From Betaproteobacteria bacterium HGW-Betaproteobacteria-9 (GTDB lineage Bacteria; Pseudomonadota; Gammaproteobacteria; Burkholderiales; Burkholderiaceae_C), in the NCBI GenBank assembly GCA_002842215.1, contig PHCC01000001.1, forward strand, positions 140,238 through 204,237: a DNA stretch of 64,000 nt, written 5' to 3'. The translations under genes and the position numbers were made by a program. Below the pieces are notes generated by a model, which did not search any database, had not been told where the DNA came from, and saw only the letters and a list, made by a program, of their open reading frames with translations. Of the stretch, positions 38,674 to 47,259 are shown piece after piece. The stretch's first letter is position 1. Every line of letters starts with the position of its first letter.

Positions 38674-39744
38674 TCAAGGCCTGGGCACCGGCGGGTCCTC
38701 CAGCCCGCGCGTCCATTCCCGCCAGATCGCCACCAGCAGCGCCATCAGCACTGGGCCAACGAACAGGCCCACCAGCCCCATCGTTTTGACACCACCGACC
38801 AGCCCGAAAAACGTGGGCAGGAACGGCAACTTGACCGGCCCGCCCACCAGCCGCGGGCGCAGCGTCTTGTCGACGATGAAGAGTTCGACCGAGCCCCAGG
38901 CAAACAGCAACAGGCCGGCCGTCGCATGGCCGGAGCCCACCAGATAGAGCGACACCAGCGTGAACGACAGCGGAGCGCCGCCCGGAACCATGGCCATGAA
39001 GCCGGTGATCACGCCCAGCAACACCGGCGAAGGCACGCCGGCGATCCAGTAGGCCACGCCCAGCACCACGCCCTCGCCGATGGCGATCAGTCCCATGCCG
39101 GTGACGGTGGCGCTCACCGTGGCCGGCACCACCCGAGAGAAACGCTGCCAGCGCTCGGGCAGCAGGTGCTCGCCCACCCGGTCCACCTGGCCCGCGATGC
39201 GCACGCCATCCTTGTAGACAAAAAACAGCGTGATCAGCATGAACAGCACCAGCAGGAACAGCCCGAACAAATTGCCTGCGGCCGCCAGAACCGTGCGCGA
39301 AATGTTGCCAACGTGCTGACCAGAAAGCATCTGGATCCACGTACCCAGCGCGTGCGGCTGGCCCAGGTGTTCGCGCCACAGTTCGGCCAGCGGCGCGCCC
39401 ACGAGAGGCAGCGCCTCGATCCACGCGGGCACTGTGGCGCCATGGCGGTTGGCCTCGATCGCCCAGTGCACGAATTCGCTGGCTTCGCGGATGGCGTAGT
39501 GCAGCGCCACCGACAGCGGTACCACGAGCACCACCAGCACCACCAGAATTGCCAGACTGGCCGCCAGCGTGGTGTTGCCGCTGCAGCGACCCACCAGGCG
39601 GCGGTACAGCGGCCAGGTGGCGAAACCGATGATCAGCGCGGCCAGCGCCGGGACCAGAAAACCGTGAAAAAAATAGACACCAGCGGCGAGGATCAGCAGC
39701 AACAGACCGCGGGTGATGAGGGGAGCACGCAAGACAGGGGGCAT
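38674..39744 (-). CDS. AI-2E family transporter (PerM/YdiK type)
   Basis: The 356-residue membrane protein has about eight helices: VPALAALIIGFATWPLYRRL near the N-terminus, a soluble middle region (about 90-150), LVLFMLITLFFVYKDG, GEGVVLGVAYWIAGVPSPVLLG, and the family signature VDKTLRPRLVGGPVKLPFLP with FGLVGGVKTMGLVGLFVGPV. Members move diverse solutes, including autoinducer-2 or ions; the substrate here is unknown. The reading ends 83 bases after the SRP RNA gene, which is convergent. Confidence 0.93.
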   Translation of the reverse strand: MPPVLRAPLITRGLLLLILAAGVYFFHGFLVPALAALIIGFATWPLYRRLVGRCSGNTTLAASLAILVVLVVLVVPLSVALHYAIREASEFVHWAIEANRHGATVPAWIEALPLVGAPLAELWREHLGQPHALGTWIQMLSGQHVGNISRTVLAAAGNLFGLFLLVLFMLITLFFVYKDGVRIAGQVDRVGEHLLPERWQRFSRVVPATVSATVTGMGLIAIGEGVVLGVAYWIAGVPSPVLLGVITGFMAMVPGGAPLSFTLVSLYLVGSGHATAGLLLFAWGSVELFIVDKTLRPRLVGGPVKLPFLPTFFGLVGGVKTMGLVGLFVGPVLMALLVAIWREWTRGLEDPPVPRP

Positions 39745-39748
39745 CGTT

Positions 39749-40363
39749 TCATTCTGACATGGGGTGCAGCACGCGCCGGGCCCAGGCGGGCAAGGTCTCA
39801 GCCTGCCAGATCACCGCGCCGCCACGCAAGCGCGCCACCAGCCGAGGCACCTGGATCACCTGCTCCGGAGGCAGCGAGGTGTCGTACAGCAGGGCCAGAT
39901 CGGCCCGCCGCACCGCCACGCTGAGGTGGCGCACGGTGCGCGGGTAGCGCGCGAGCACGCGTTCGGGTGGCACCGGGTGGCCACCCTCCTCCACGCGCTG
40001 GCTCACGCGGCCGAGCAACTGCTGCGGGTCGTCCACGCACACCACCAGCAGCACCACGGCAAACCCCACACGCTGGGCGGCGCTCATGAGATCAAGCTTG
40101 GAGGTGTGGGAAAACACGGTCTCGCTGGCGAAGGACTTGCCTTCGGCCAGACACTGCGCCCGCCGAGCGTCGGCCCAGTGGCGCGCCTGGCGCGAGCGCT
40201 CAACGGGGTCACTCACCTGCTGCAGGTGAGCCGCTTCGTGCAGGTCGGCGTTGACGAATTCGGCTTCTGCGGGGATCAGGCCCTGAGCCACCGCGCTGCG
40301 GTACAGCGTGGACTTGCCCGCGCCATTGGGGCCGGCCAGCAGGTAAAAAACCGCGGCAGTCAA
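39749..40363 (-). CDS. Zeta-toxin-like kinase (COG4185 type), probable toxin
   Basis: The 204-residue P-loop protein has Walker A LLAGPNGAGKSTLYRSA at residues 8-24, FVNADLHEAAHL (nucleotide/substrate Asp), and ASETVFSHTSKLDLM, the order seen in zeta toxins and related predicted ATPases. Zeta toxins phosphorylate UDP-N-acetylglucosamine and block cell-wall synthesis; whether this smaller relative does so is unproven. The start is TTG at 40363, 14 bases after the stop of the ParD-like gene, with AGG nearby. It ends 4 bases before the AI-2E gene start. Confidence 0.83.
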   Translation of the reverse strand: MTAAVFYLLAGPNGAGKSTLYRSAVAQGLIPAEAEFVNADLHEAAHLQQVSDPVERSRQARHWADARRAQCLAEGKSFASETVFSHTSKLDLMSAAQRVGFAVVLLVVCVDDPQQLLGRVSQRVEEGGHPVPPERVLARYPRTVRHLSVAVRRADLALLYDTSLPPEQVIQVPRLVARLRGGAVIWQAETLPAWARRVLHPMSE

Positions 40364-40377
40364 TGCGGCCTGTCGCT

Positions 40378-40731
40378 TCAGGCGGCGCGGCGCGCTGGTG
40401 CCACCTTCTGGCGGTTGGACAACACCGTGTCGCGCACCGCCTGGGCCAGGCGGCCACTCGATTCAGCAACCAGAAAACGGGTCTCGATGGCGTCCAGCGA
40501 TTCATCGGTGGTGCCCGCGGCGCCAGCGCGGTGCCGGGCGTCGTACAGCGCAATCGCCTCGCGAGCTTCCTGCACCGTGAGGCCGGTTTCGTCGGCAATG
40601 CGCCCCAAGGTTGCCCAGTATTCGATCTGGCCAGCCACCGAGCGGCGCTGCGGCTGGGCCGCCTCCCGGGCCTGTTGCACCAGGGCGGCGGGCAGTTTCA
40701 CGGACGAAAACGGGCTGACGGCGTTGGACAT
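40378..40731 (-). CDS. ParD-like antitoxin
   Basis: The 117-residue protein has an N-terminal ribbon-helix-helix-like DNA-binding region (FSSVKLPAALVQQAREAA, then RRSVAGQIEYWATLGRIADE), as in ParD_like antitoxins. An acidic and helical C-terminal part follows (ESLDAIETRFLVAESSGRL) and a basic end, probably the toxin-binding part. It precedes the zeta-like kinase by 14 bases. A perfect palindrome overlaps its promoter directly upstream of a CAGGAG ribosome site, as expected for autoregulation. Confidence 0.8.
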   Translation of the reverse strand: MSNAVSPFSSVKLPAALVQQAREAAQPQRRSVAGQIEYWATLGRIADETGLTVQEAREAIALYDARHRAGAAGTTDESLDAIETRFLVAESSGRLAQAVRDTVLSNRQKVAPARRAA

Positions 40732-40743
40732 GGCGAACTCCTG

Positions 40744-40780
40744 TTTGGCGCATTTTGCGCCAAATTGAACCCTGCGGCAA
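40744..40780 (-). promoter_or_regulatory. Promoter and autoregulatory operator of the toxin-antitoxin pair
   Basis: On the minus strand TTGCCG (40780-40775), 17 bases, CAAAAT (40757-40752) form a sigma-70-like promoter. The -10 lies in the middle of the perfect inverted repeat TTTGGCGC-ATTTT-GCGCCAAA (40744-40764), so bound antitoxin would occlude RNA polymerase. Confidence 0.7.
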
Positions 40781-40837
40781 TCCTCGATGATCCCCGACGC
40801 CATCACCTGGTTCAGCGCATCGCAGGCGCCACAAAAC

Positions 40838-40861
40838 AAAAGGCCGCATCAGCGGCCTTTT
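40838..40861 (-). terminator. Intrinsic terminator after the bacteriohemerythrin gene
   Basis: AAAAGGCCGC-ATCA-GCGGCCTTTT (40838-40861) is a perfect 10-bp stem with U-rich flank on the minus strand (TTTTGTTTTG). It also separates the toxin-antitoxin promoter from upstream transcription. Confidence 0.9.
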
Positions 40862-40892
40862 GCTTGTGCCGTCAGGCCTGAAAACGCTCGGC

Positions 40893-41402
40893 CTATTCGC
40901 CACCAAACAGGCGTGCGAAGAAACCGCGCTTCTTCTTCAGGTGCAGTTCACGGATCAGTTCTTCCTTGATCTGCGCTTTCATGTCGGCATCGCCGTGGCT
41001 GACGTTTTTCAGATAGACCTTCACCGAGTCGGCGTAGCTCTTGTCGTCGTTGCGGATGTGGTTGAACAACCAGCGCGAGAGCATGGCGTGCAACTCGGAC
41101 GCCACGTCTTCGCCGGCCTCAAAGCGCATGCGGTACTCGCCAACCTTGCGCGTGAACAGCTCGTGCACCTTCTTGTGGGGGCCGGAGAACATGTAGCCCG
41201 CGTCGGCCATCAGGGATTCTTCAAACGCGAAATGCGAGAGCGTGTAGTCCACCATCTCGTCGATCACGGCACCCACGGCCTCACGGTCGTGGTGGTCACG
41301 GGCGTCGTACAGCTGGTTGATGTATTCGACGATGCGTTTGTGTTGCCCGTCGATTTCGCGGATGCCTGTTTCCAGGTCGGGGGTCCAGTTCAGGTGTGCC
41401 AT
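40893..41402 (-). CDS. Bacteriohemerythrin
   Basis: The 169-residue protein carries the hemerythrin four-helix O2-binding di-iron site: His in [17 protein letters not shown], His and Glu in [13 protein letters not shown], two His in [11 protein letters not shown], and the His and Asp pair in [10 protein letters not shown]. It starts [12 protein letters not shown], as in single-domain bacterial hemerythrins, and has a basic C-terminal extension of about 40 residues ([15 protein letters not shown]), longer than usual, which may attach it to membrane or a partner. Such proteins store or deliver oxygen. The ATG at 41402 matches the family start. Confidence 0.93.
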   Translation of the reverse strand: MAHLNWTPDLETGIREIDGQHKRIVEYINQLYDARDHHDREAVGAVIDEMVDYTLSHFAFEESLMADAGYMFSGPHKKVHELFTRKVGEYRMRFEAGEDVASELHAMLSRWLFNHIRNDDKSYADSVKVYLKNVSHGDADMKAQIKEELIRELHLKKKRGFFARLFGGE

Positions 41403-41713
41403 GGGCCAATTTCTCACATGCGGGGAACAGGGATTACCCTGTGAATGAAACAAATTGTGAACCCGATGCCGCCGACGTGGTGCGGCATTTGCAGGTTTCA
41501 TGACATATCTCAAGCGCACCGAGATCGCATACCCCGCAGGAACACGGCAACGTGCCATTGCAACAACGCCACGCCGCCTCCCACCGCTGCCAGGGCTTTA
41601 CAGCGCCCAGCCGCCGGTCCACCCCGAACAAAAACCGGTGGACTCACCCCCAATTGGCATCGGGTGACCTGGCGTGCATCCGGAGCCTGGCTCCGGTTGA
41701 GCAGGCGCAGGCC
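41403..41713. other. Gap between bacteriohemerythrin and Bug-protein genes
   Basis: The 311-base region contains the bacteriohemerythrin promoter region (41403-41480, locally AT-richer). I see no convincing promoter hexamers, RNA gene, or protein-like frame in it; no FNR-like TTGAT-N4-ATCAA site was found. Confidence 0.4.
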
Positions 41714-42706
41714 TCAGAACGCATCCATCTTGAGCTTCTGATGCGCCACCACCCGCTTCCAGCCTTCAACGTCGTTCTGCAGAAACTGCGCCAGTTGCGC
41801 GGGGGTTCCGGTGGCAGGCTCCAGCGCGTCTTTTCCCAGGCGCTCCTTCACATCCGCCATTTCAACCACCCCGGCCAGCGCTGCGTTGAGTTGCTGCACC
41901 ACCGCCTCGGGCGTGCCTTTGGGTGCCACCAGCGCAAAGTAGTTCAGCACGTTGAAATCGGCCATGCCGGCCTCCTGCATGCCCGGCACCTGAGGCAGCG
42001 CGGGACTGCGTTCGGGGCTGGTGACGGCCAGTGCCTTGAGGCGCCCGTCACGGATGTAGGGGGCCAGCGCGGGGATGGTGCCGGTGAGCAGTTGCACCTG
42101 GCCCGCGAGCGTGTCCAGCGTAGCCGGTGCGATGCCGCGGTAGGGGATGTGGGTGATGAAGGTGCCGGTGCGCGCCTTGAGCGATTCCAGCACCAGGTGG
42201 TTGATGCCGCCCACGCCGGCCGAGCCGTAGTTGAGCCGCCCCGGCTGGCTGCGCGCGAGGGCCACGAGTTCGGGCAGGGTGTTGGCGGGCAAGTCCTTGT
42301 TGGCCGCCCAGACCAGCGGCCCGTGCGCGATCATGCCGACCGGGGTGAAGCTGGCGATCGGGTCGTAGCCGGCTGTGGGCAATGCGGCAGGCACGGTGGT
42401 GAAGGGTGCGGCCGCGAGCAGCAGGGTGTGACCGTCGGGTGCGGCCCTGGCCACCTCTTGCGCACCCAGCGCACCCGAGGCACCTGTCCGGTTGTCCACG
42501 ACCACGCTGACCTTGAGCAGCTCGGCCAGCTTGCCCGCCACCAGACGACCCATGGCGTCGGTGCCGGCGCCGGGCGCAAAGGGCACGATGATCTTGATGC
42601 TGCGTTCGGGGAAGCTGCTGGCCCAGGTGGCACCAGCGCTCAGGCCAGCGAGGCCCGCGCCCAGCTGCAGGCAAAAGTGACGACGATCCGGGGAGGGGAA
42701 GGTCAT
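41714..42706 (-). CDS. Bug/TctC family solute-binding protein
   Basis: The 330-residue periplasmic protein has a Tat-like or Sec signal (PDRRHFCLQLGAGLAGLSAG, cleavage near WASS). The Bug fold follows: IKIIVPFAPGAGTDAMGRLV, VVVDNRTGASGALGAQEVAR, LNYGSAGVGGINHLVLESL, HIPYRGIAPATLDTLAGQVQ. These proteins bind carboxylates for tripartite tricarboxylate transporters or sensing, and are hugely expanded in Burkholderiales. No tctA/tctB gene is nearby, so it is an orphan. GGAG lies nine bases before the ATG. Confidence 0.93.
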   Translation of the reverse strand: MTFPSPDRRHFCLQLGAGLAGLSAGATWASSFPERSIKIIVPFAPGAGTDAMGRLVAGKLAELLKVSVVVDNRTGASGALGAQEVARAAPDGHTLLLAAAPFTTVPAALPTAGYDPIASFTPVGMIAHGPLVWAANKDLPANTLPELVALARSQPGRLNYGSAGVGGINHLVLESLKARTGTFITHIPYRGIAPATLDTLAGQVQLLTGTIPALAPYIRDGRLKALAVTSPERSPALPQVPGMQEAGMADFNVLNYFALVAPKGTPEAVVQQLNAALAGVVEMADVKERLGKDALEPATGTPAQLAQFLQNDVEGWKRVVAHQKLKMDAF

Positions 42707-42821
42707 GTGAATCTCCAGACGGTGCAGAACAAGCGGGCCACTGTATGCCGGCGACATGACGAAGCGGTGACGGCCCGGCGACAACCGCGTCAGACCTTCA
42801 CGGGAAGTGCCAAAGGCGCTG

Positions 42822-45200
42822 TCAGCGCCCGCCGCGGGGTTTCATCGCCTTGCTGCCCACGCCGGCCCGCGGCGGCAGTCCGGTGTGCTGGGTCAAGATC
42901 GCACCATGCTGGGGCTGCGCCGACTTCATCCCCGGTTTCACCACCGCGGCCATCCTCTCGCTGGCCTTGCCCACGGCGGTGCTGTTCTTGCGGCGCGCGC
43001 TCTGATAGCTGCCGTCCGTTATGGGCTGGAAGGTCGGAATCAGGTGGTGTTTGCCGTTGCCGATCAGGTCGGCGCGGCCCATGGTCTTGAGCGCTTCGCG
43101 CAGCAGCGGCCAGTTGTTGGGGTCGTGGTAACGCAGAAAGGCCTTGTGCAGGCGGCGGCGTTTGTCGCCGCGCACGATGTCCACCTTCTCGGCCCTGTCG
43201 TCGCGGTGCACGCCCTTGAGCGGGTTCAGGCTGGTGTGGTACATCGCCGTGGCGGTGGCCATGGGACTCGGGTAGAAGGTTTGCACCTGGTCGGCGCGGA
43301 AACCGTTCCTCTTCAGCCAGATCGCGAGGTTCATCATGTCCTCGTCGCTGGTGCCGGGGTGGGCCGCGATGAAATACGGGATGAGGAACTGCTTCTTGCC
43401 GGCCTCTTCGCTGTACTTCTCGAACATGGTCTTGAAGCGGTCGTAGCTGCCGATGCCGGGCTTCATCATCTTGGACAGCGGCCCGCCTTCGGTGTGCTCG
43501 GGCGCTATCTTCAGGTAGCCGCCCACGTGGTGCTGCACCAGTTCCTTCACGTATTCCGGGCTTTTCACGGCCAGGTCGTAGCGCAGGCCGGAGCCGATCA
43601 ATATCTTCTTGATGCCCTTGAGCGCGCGCGCCCGGCGGTAGATCTTGATGAGCGGGTCGTGGTTGGTGTGCAGGTTCTGGCAGATGCCGGGGTAAACACA
43701 ACTGGGCTTGCGGCAAGCGGCTTCGATCTGCGGGCTCTTGCAACCCAGCCGGTACATGTTGGCCGTGGGGCCGCCCAGGTCGGAGATGACGCCGGTGAAG
43801 CCGTCGACCTTGTCGCGGATGTCTTCGACCTCCTTGATGATCGAGTCTTCCGAACGGCTCTGGATGATGCGGCCTTCGTGCTCGGTGATGGAGCAGAAGG
43901 TGCAGCCACCGAAGCAGCCGCGCATGATGTTGATCGAGAAGCGGATCATTTCCCAGGCCGGGATCTTGGTCGCGCCGTCGTGTTTGCCGTGTTCGTCGGC
44001 GTAGGTCGGGTGAGGGCCACGCGCGTATGGCAGGTCGAACACGTAATCCATCTCGGCCGTGGTCAGCGGAATCGGCGGCGGGTTGATCCACACGTCGCGC
44101 GCGGTGGCCCCTTCGCCGTGCGCCTGCACCAGCGCGCGGGCATTGCCGGGGTTGGTTTCCAGGTGCAGCACGCGGTTGGCGTGGGCGTAGAGCACGGCGT
44201 CGCTTTTCGCCTGCTCGTAGCTGGGCAGGCGGATCACCGTGCGTTCGCGCGATAGCTTGGCCACGCCGCCGGCGCCTCGGGGGCGGTGGATGGTGATGGG
44301 TTTGTAATTTGAAGAACCCTCACCCCGGCCCTCTCCCGCAGGCGGAAGAGAGGATTGTTCCCCTTCCTTCGAACAGCTTTGGCCCTGTGCCTGCGCTTGT
44401 TCGCTGGTGGTCTGGTAGGGGTTGATGTGGTCTTCCACATGGCCTGGCTGGTCCACCTCGCTCGAATCCAGCTCGACCCAGCCCTCGGCTGTCGGGTCGT
44501 GCGGGCGGCGGATGAAGGCGGTACCGCGCACGTCGGTGATGTGTTCGATGGGTTCGCGTGCGGCGATGCGGTGCGCCACCTCGACCAGCGCGCGCTCGGC
44601 GTTGCCGTACAGCAGCAGGTCGCATTTGCTGTCCACCACGATGCTGCGGCGCACCTTGTCGCTCCAGTAGTCGTAATGGGCGATGCGGCGCAGGCTGCCT
44701 TCGATGCCGCCGAGCACGATGGGCACGTCTTTGCAGGCCTCGCGGCAGCGCTGGCTGTAGACGATGGCCGCGCGGTCGGGGCGTTTGCCGCCCACGTCAC
44801 CGGGGGTGTAGGCGTCGTCGCTGCGGATCTTCCGGTCGGCGGTGTACCGGTTGATCATGGAATCCATGTTGCCCGCGGTCACGCCCCAGAACAGGTTGGG
44901 CTTGCCCAGCACCTTGAAGGGCTCGGCGCTCTGCCAGTCGGGCTGGGCAATGATGCCGACGCGAAAGCCTTGCGCCTCCAGCACGCGGCCGATCACCGCC
45001 ATGCCGAAGCTGGGGTGGTCGATGTAGGCGTCGCCCGTCACCAGCACGATGTCACAACTGTCCCAGCCGAGCTGCTCCATCTCGGCGCGGCTCATGGGCA
45101 GGAACGGCGCCACGCCGAACCGCTTGGCCCAGTAGGGGCGGTAGCTGGTCAGCGGCTTGGCGGCGCGCGCGAAAAAGGAGACGTCGACGGGGGCGTTCAT
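42822..45200 (-). CDS. YgiQ family radical SAM protein
   Basis: The 792-residue protein has the family N-terminal region ([40 protein letters not shown]), the radical SAM motif CFGGCTFCS at about residue 420, and the C-terminal DUF3362-type region with [20 protein letters not shown] and [13 protein letters not shown]. Function is unproven; members bind a 4Fe-4S cluster and SAM. Residues about 283-295 ([11 protein letters not shown]) are encoded by a palindromic repeat inserted in frame, in a variable loop, and the basic C-terminal tail is also variable. Otherwise intact. Confidence 0.93.
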   Translation of the reverse strand: MNAPVDVSFFARAAKPLTSYRPYWAKRFGVAPFLPMSRAEMEQLGWDSCDIVLVTGDAYIDHPSFGMAVIGRVLEAQGFRVGIIAQPDWQSAEPFKVLGKPNLFWGVTAGNMDSMINRYTADRKIRSDDAYTPGDVGGKRPDRAAIVYSQRCREACKDVPIVLGGIEGSLRRIAHYDYWSDKVRRSIVVDSKCDLLLYGNAERALVEVAHRIAAREPIEHITDVRGTAFIRRPHDPTAEGWVELDSSEVDQPGHVEDHINPYQTTSEQAQAQGQSCSKEGEQSSLPPAGEGRGEGSSNYKPITIHRPRGAGGVAKLSRERTVIRLPSYEQAKSDAVLYAHANRVLHLETNPGNARALVQAHGEGATARDVWINPPPIPLTTAEMDYVFDLPYARGPHPTYADEHGKHDGATKIPAWEMIRFSINIMRGCFGGCTFCSITEHEGRIIQSRSEDSIIKEVEDIRDKVDGFTGVISDLGGPTANMYRLGCKSPQIEAACRKPSCVYPGICQNLHTNHDPLIKIYRRARALKGIKKILIGSGLRYDLAVKSPEYVKELVQHHVGGYLKIAPEHTEGGPLSKMMKPGIGSYDRFKTMFEKYSEEAGKKQFLIPYFIAAHPGTSDEDMMNLAIWLKRNGFRADQVQTFYPSPMATATAMYHTSLNPLKGVHRDDRAEKVDIVRGDKRRRLHKAFLRYHDPNNWPLLREALKTMGRADLIGNGKHHLIPTFQPITDGSYQSARRKNSTAVGKASERMAAVVKPGMKSAQPQHGAILTQHTGLPPRAGVGSKAMKPRGGR
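44317..44353 (-). repeat. Palindromic repeat inserted in frame in the YgiQ gene
   Basis: Plus-strand CCCTCACCCCGGCCCTCTCC and its following bases form a hairpin (CCTCTCCCGC against GCGGAAGAGAGG) typical of a dispersed intergenic repeat of many proteobacteria. Here it lies within a coding region, translated as [11 protein letters not shown], without breaking the frame. Confidence 0.65.
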
Positions 45201-45272
45201 GGGGGCAATCGGGGGATAACCCGCAAGTGTACGGTTTACCCCCTGCCCCGCCTCACTATAGGGCTGCTTGGG

Positions 45273-45461
45273 TCAAAGGTCTTTCAGTGCCGCGTCGATG
45301 TGCGCCTGGAACAGCGCCGGATCGGCCAGCGCGTTGGCGTTCAGCAGCGCGAGCTTGACGAGAAACAGCTCGGTCTTCTCCGGTCCTGCCCCATCGATGG
45401 CCGTGGCCAACGCGTCGTAGACCTGCTCCAGGCCGGGGATGGTGAGTGCGTTCGGTGTCAT
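45273..45461 (-). CDS. DUF2783 small protein
   Basis: The 62-residue protein (TIPGLEQVYDALATAIDGAG, then FLVKLALLNANALADPALF) matches the DUF2783 family, small helical proteins found directly after FAD-dependent aromatic hydroxylase genes. Its ATG is separated by a single base from the TGA of the monooxygenase gene, so the two are coupled. It may be a small subunit or chaperone of that enzyme (inference); function is unknown. Confidence 0.85.
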   Translation of the reverse strand: MTPNALTIPGLEQVYDALATAIDGAGPEKTELFLVKLALLNANALADPALFQAHIDAALKDL

Positions 45462-45462
45462 C

Positions 45463-47163
45463 TCAGGCTCCTTGCAATGCGGCGGCGTTGATCAGGGCGG
45501 CGCGCAGGTGCGTCGCATCCAGGCTCATCCAGCGCGCGCACACGTGCTGGTCCGGCCGCAGCAGGTAGGCCGCGCCACTCGCGAGCACGCCGTAGCGCTC
45601 GCGCAGGTGGCCGTCGGTATCGGCCAGGGTTTCATCGGCGCCAGCGACCGGCCGGGCGCTGCCCGCGGCAATCACGCGCAGCGGCACGCCCCGCGTCCGC
45701 AGCTCGTTCACCACCGCTTGCAGCGCATCGGGAACCGCCGCGCCTTCGGTGAAGTACAGCAACGAAAAGCGGTGATCCAGGTGATCGAGCAGGTGGTCGT
45801 CGGCACCCAGTCGCACGTTCTGCGGCGGAGCACCGTGACCGGGGCCGGCCTTGAACAGCGCGTTGTCATCGTCCCCGCTGTTGGCCGGTGAGTGGCGGTA
45901 CTCGTGCGGGCGCGAAGTGCGCCAGTGGTACAGCGGCCCCACGAAGGGCTCGCTGAGCGAGAGCGAGAGCACCGCGTCGCGCAGCAGGCGGAAGCCGCGC
46001 GTGGGCGGGGTCATGAAGCGGGTGCTCTTGCCCGCCTCGTCGATGATCTCGCGCGCCGCGCCCACGCGCTCGCTGCTGTAGCCCGCCAGCAGCGGCGCGG
46101 CGGCCAGGCCCCGGACCACGAAGGCCAGCCGCCAGGCCAGCGCCTGCGCATCCTGGAACCCGGTGTTGGCACCGCGCACGCCGAAGATAGGCAGCAGGTG
46201 CGCCGCGTCGCCGGTGAACAGCACCCGGCCGTGCACGTAGTCGGGCAGCGTGAGCGCGCGCGCCGAATAGACCGAGCACCAGTCCATCTCCCAGGGCACA
46301 CCGGCGTGGCCGATCATGGCCAGCTGCGCGTCGATGCGGGCTTTCAGCGACTCGGGTTTCAGGGCGGCTTCGGCGTCTTCGCCGGGTGGCAGCTGGTAGT
46401 CCACGCGCCAGATGCCGTGCGGCTCGCGGTGCATGAGGATGGTGTTGCCGGGGTTCCAGTCGGGGTCGAAGAACGCCAGGCGCTCGGTAGGCAACGGCAA
46501 ATCGATGCGGATGTCGGCGATGACGAAGCGGCCTTCGTAGGACGCGCCCTCAAGCTTCAGGTCCAGCATCGAACGGATACCGGAACGCGCGCCGTCGGCG
46601 GCCACCAGCCAGTCGGTCTGCAGCGTGTAAGGTCCTTCGGGTGTGTCCACCTCCAGCGTGGCGCCCTGCCCGTCTTGCGTCACGGCGTTCACGCGGTTTC
46701 CCCAGCGCAGCTCGATCAGCGGGTTCGCCCGCACGGCATCGATCAGATATTCCTCCAGATACTGCTGCTGCAGGTTGATCATGGGGAAAAAGCGGTCGTC
46801 CGGATCGTGCGGGGCTTCCATGCGGAACACGCGCTGGCCGCGGTAGACCGAGTTGCCAAAGCGCCAGGGCAGACCGTTCTGGGTGACGCGGTCCGCCACA
46901 CCCACCTGCTGCAGGATTTCCATGGAGCGGCGCGTGAACACGATGGCACGGCTGCCTTCGGACACCTGGCGCTCCGATTCGAGCAGCACGCACTTCACGC
47001 CGTGACGCGCCAGCTCCAGTGCGGCCACCAGCCCGATGGGGCCGGCCCCAGCGATCACCACGGCGTGGTGCTGTGGCTGCGGGTGCTGCGAGGGCAACCA
47101 GGCGTCGAACACCTGGTAGTCGTAGTAGATGGAGCGCCGGGGCTCGGCGTGCGGCTGGTGCAT
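45463..47163 (-). CDS. FAD-dependent aromatic-ring monooxygenase (MhpA/TfdB-like)
   Basis: The 566-residue flavoprotein has the group A hydroxylase motifs: VVIAGAGPIGLVAALELARHG (FAD dinucleotide fold, about residue 37), the DG motif LVAADGARSGIRSML, and GDAAHLLPIFGVRGANTGFQDA (FAD ribityl). The thioredoxin-like C-terminal domain (VRLGADDHLLDHL... CARWMSL) is that of the phenol/3-hydroxyphenylpropionate hydroxylase branch. The aromatic substrate is unknown. CAGGAG lies before the ATG at 47163. It is transcribed with the DUF2783 gene, and the LuxR gene upstream is in the same direction. Confidence 0.92.
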   Translation of the reverse strand: MHQPHAEPRRSIYYDYQVFDAWLPSQHPQPQHHAVVIAGAGPIGLVAALELARHGVKCVLLESERQVSEGSRAIVFTRRSMEILQQVGVADRVTQNGLPWRFGNSVYRGQRVFRMEAPHDPDDRFFPMINLQQQYLEEYLIDAVRANPLIELRWGNRVNAVTQDGQGATLEVDTPEGPYTLQTDWLVAADGARSGIRSMLDLKLEGASYEGRFVIADIRIDLPLPTERLAFFDPDWNPGNTILMHREPHGIWRVDYQLPPGEDAEAALKPESLKARIDAQLAMIGHAGVPWEMDWCSVYSARALTLPDYVHGRVLFTGDAAHLLPIFGVRGANTGFQDAQALAWRLAFVVRGLAAAPLLAGYSSERVGAAREIIDEAGKSTRFMTPPTRGFRLLRDAVLSLSLSEPFVGPLYHWRTSRPHEYRHSPANSGDDDNALFKAGPGHGAPPQNVRLGADDHLLDHLDHRFSLLYFTEGAAVPDALQAVVNELRTRGVPLRVIAAGSARPVAGADETLADTDGHLRERYGVLASGAAYLLRPDQHVCARWMSLDATHLRAALINAAALQGA

Positions 47164-47259
47164 GGCTTGTCTCCTGTTGGTGGGCGCAGTGTAGGCAATG
47201 CCCATGATGCAAATGTCCCCATATGGGAACAAACCGAACCCACCTCGGGAAGACCCGGA

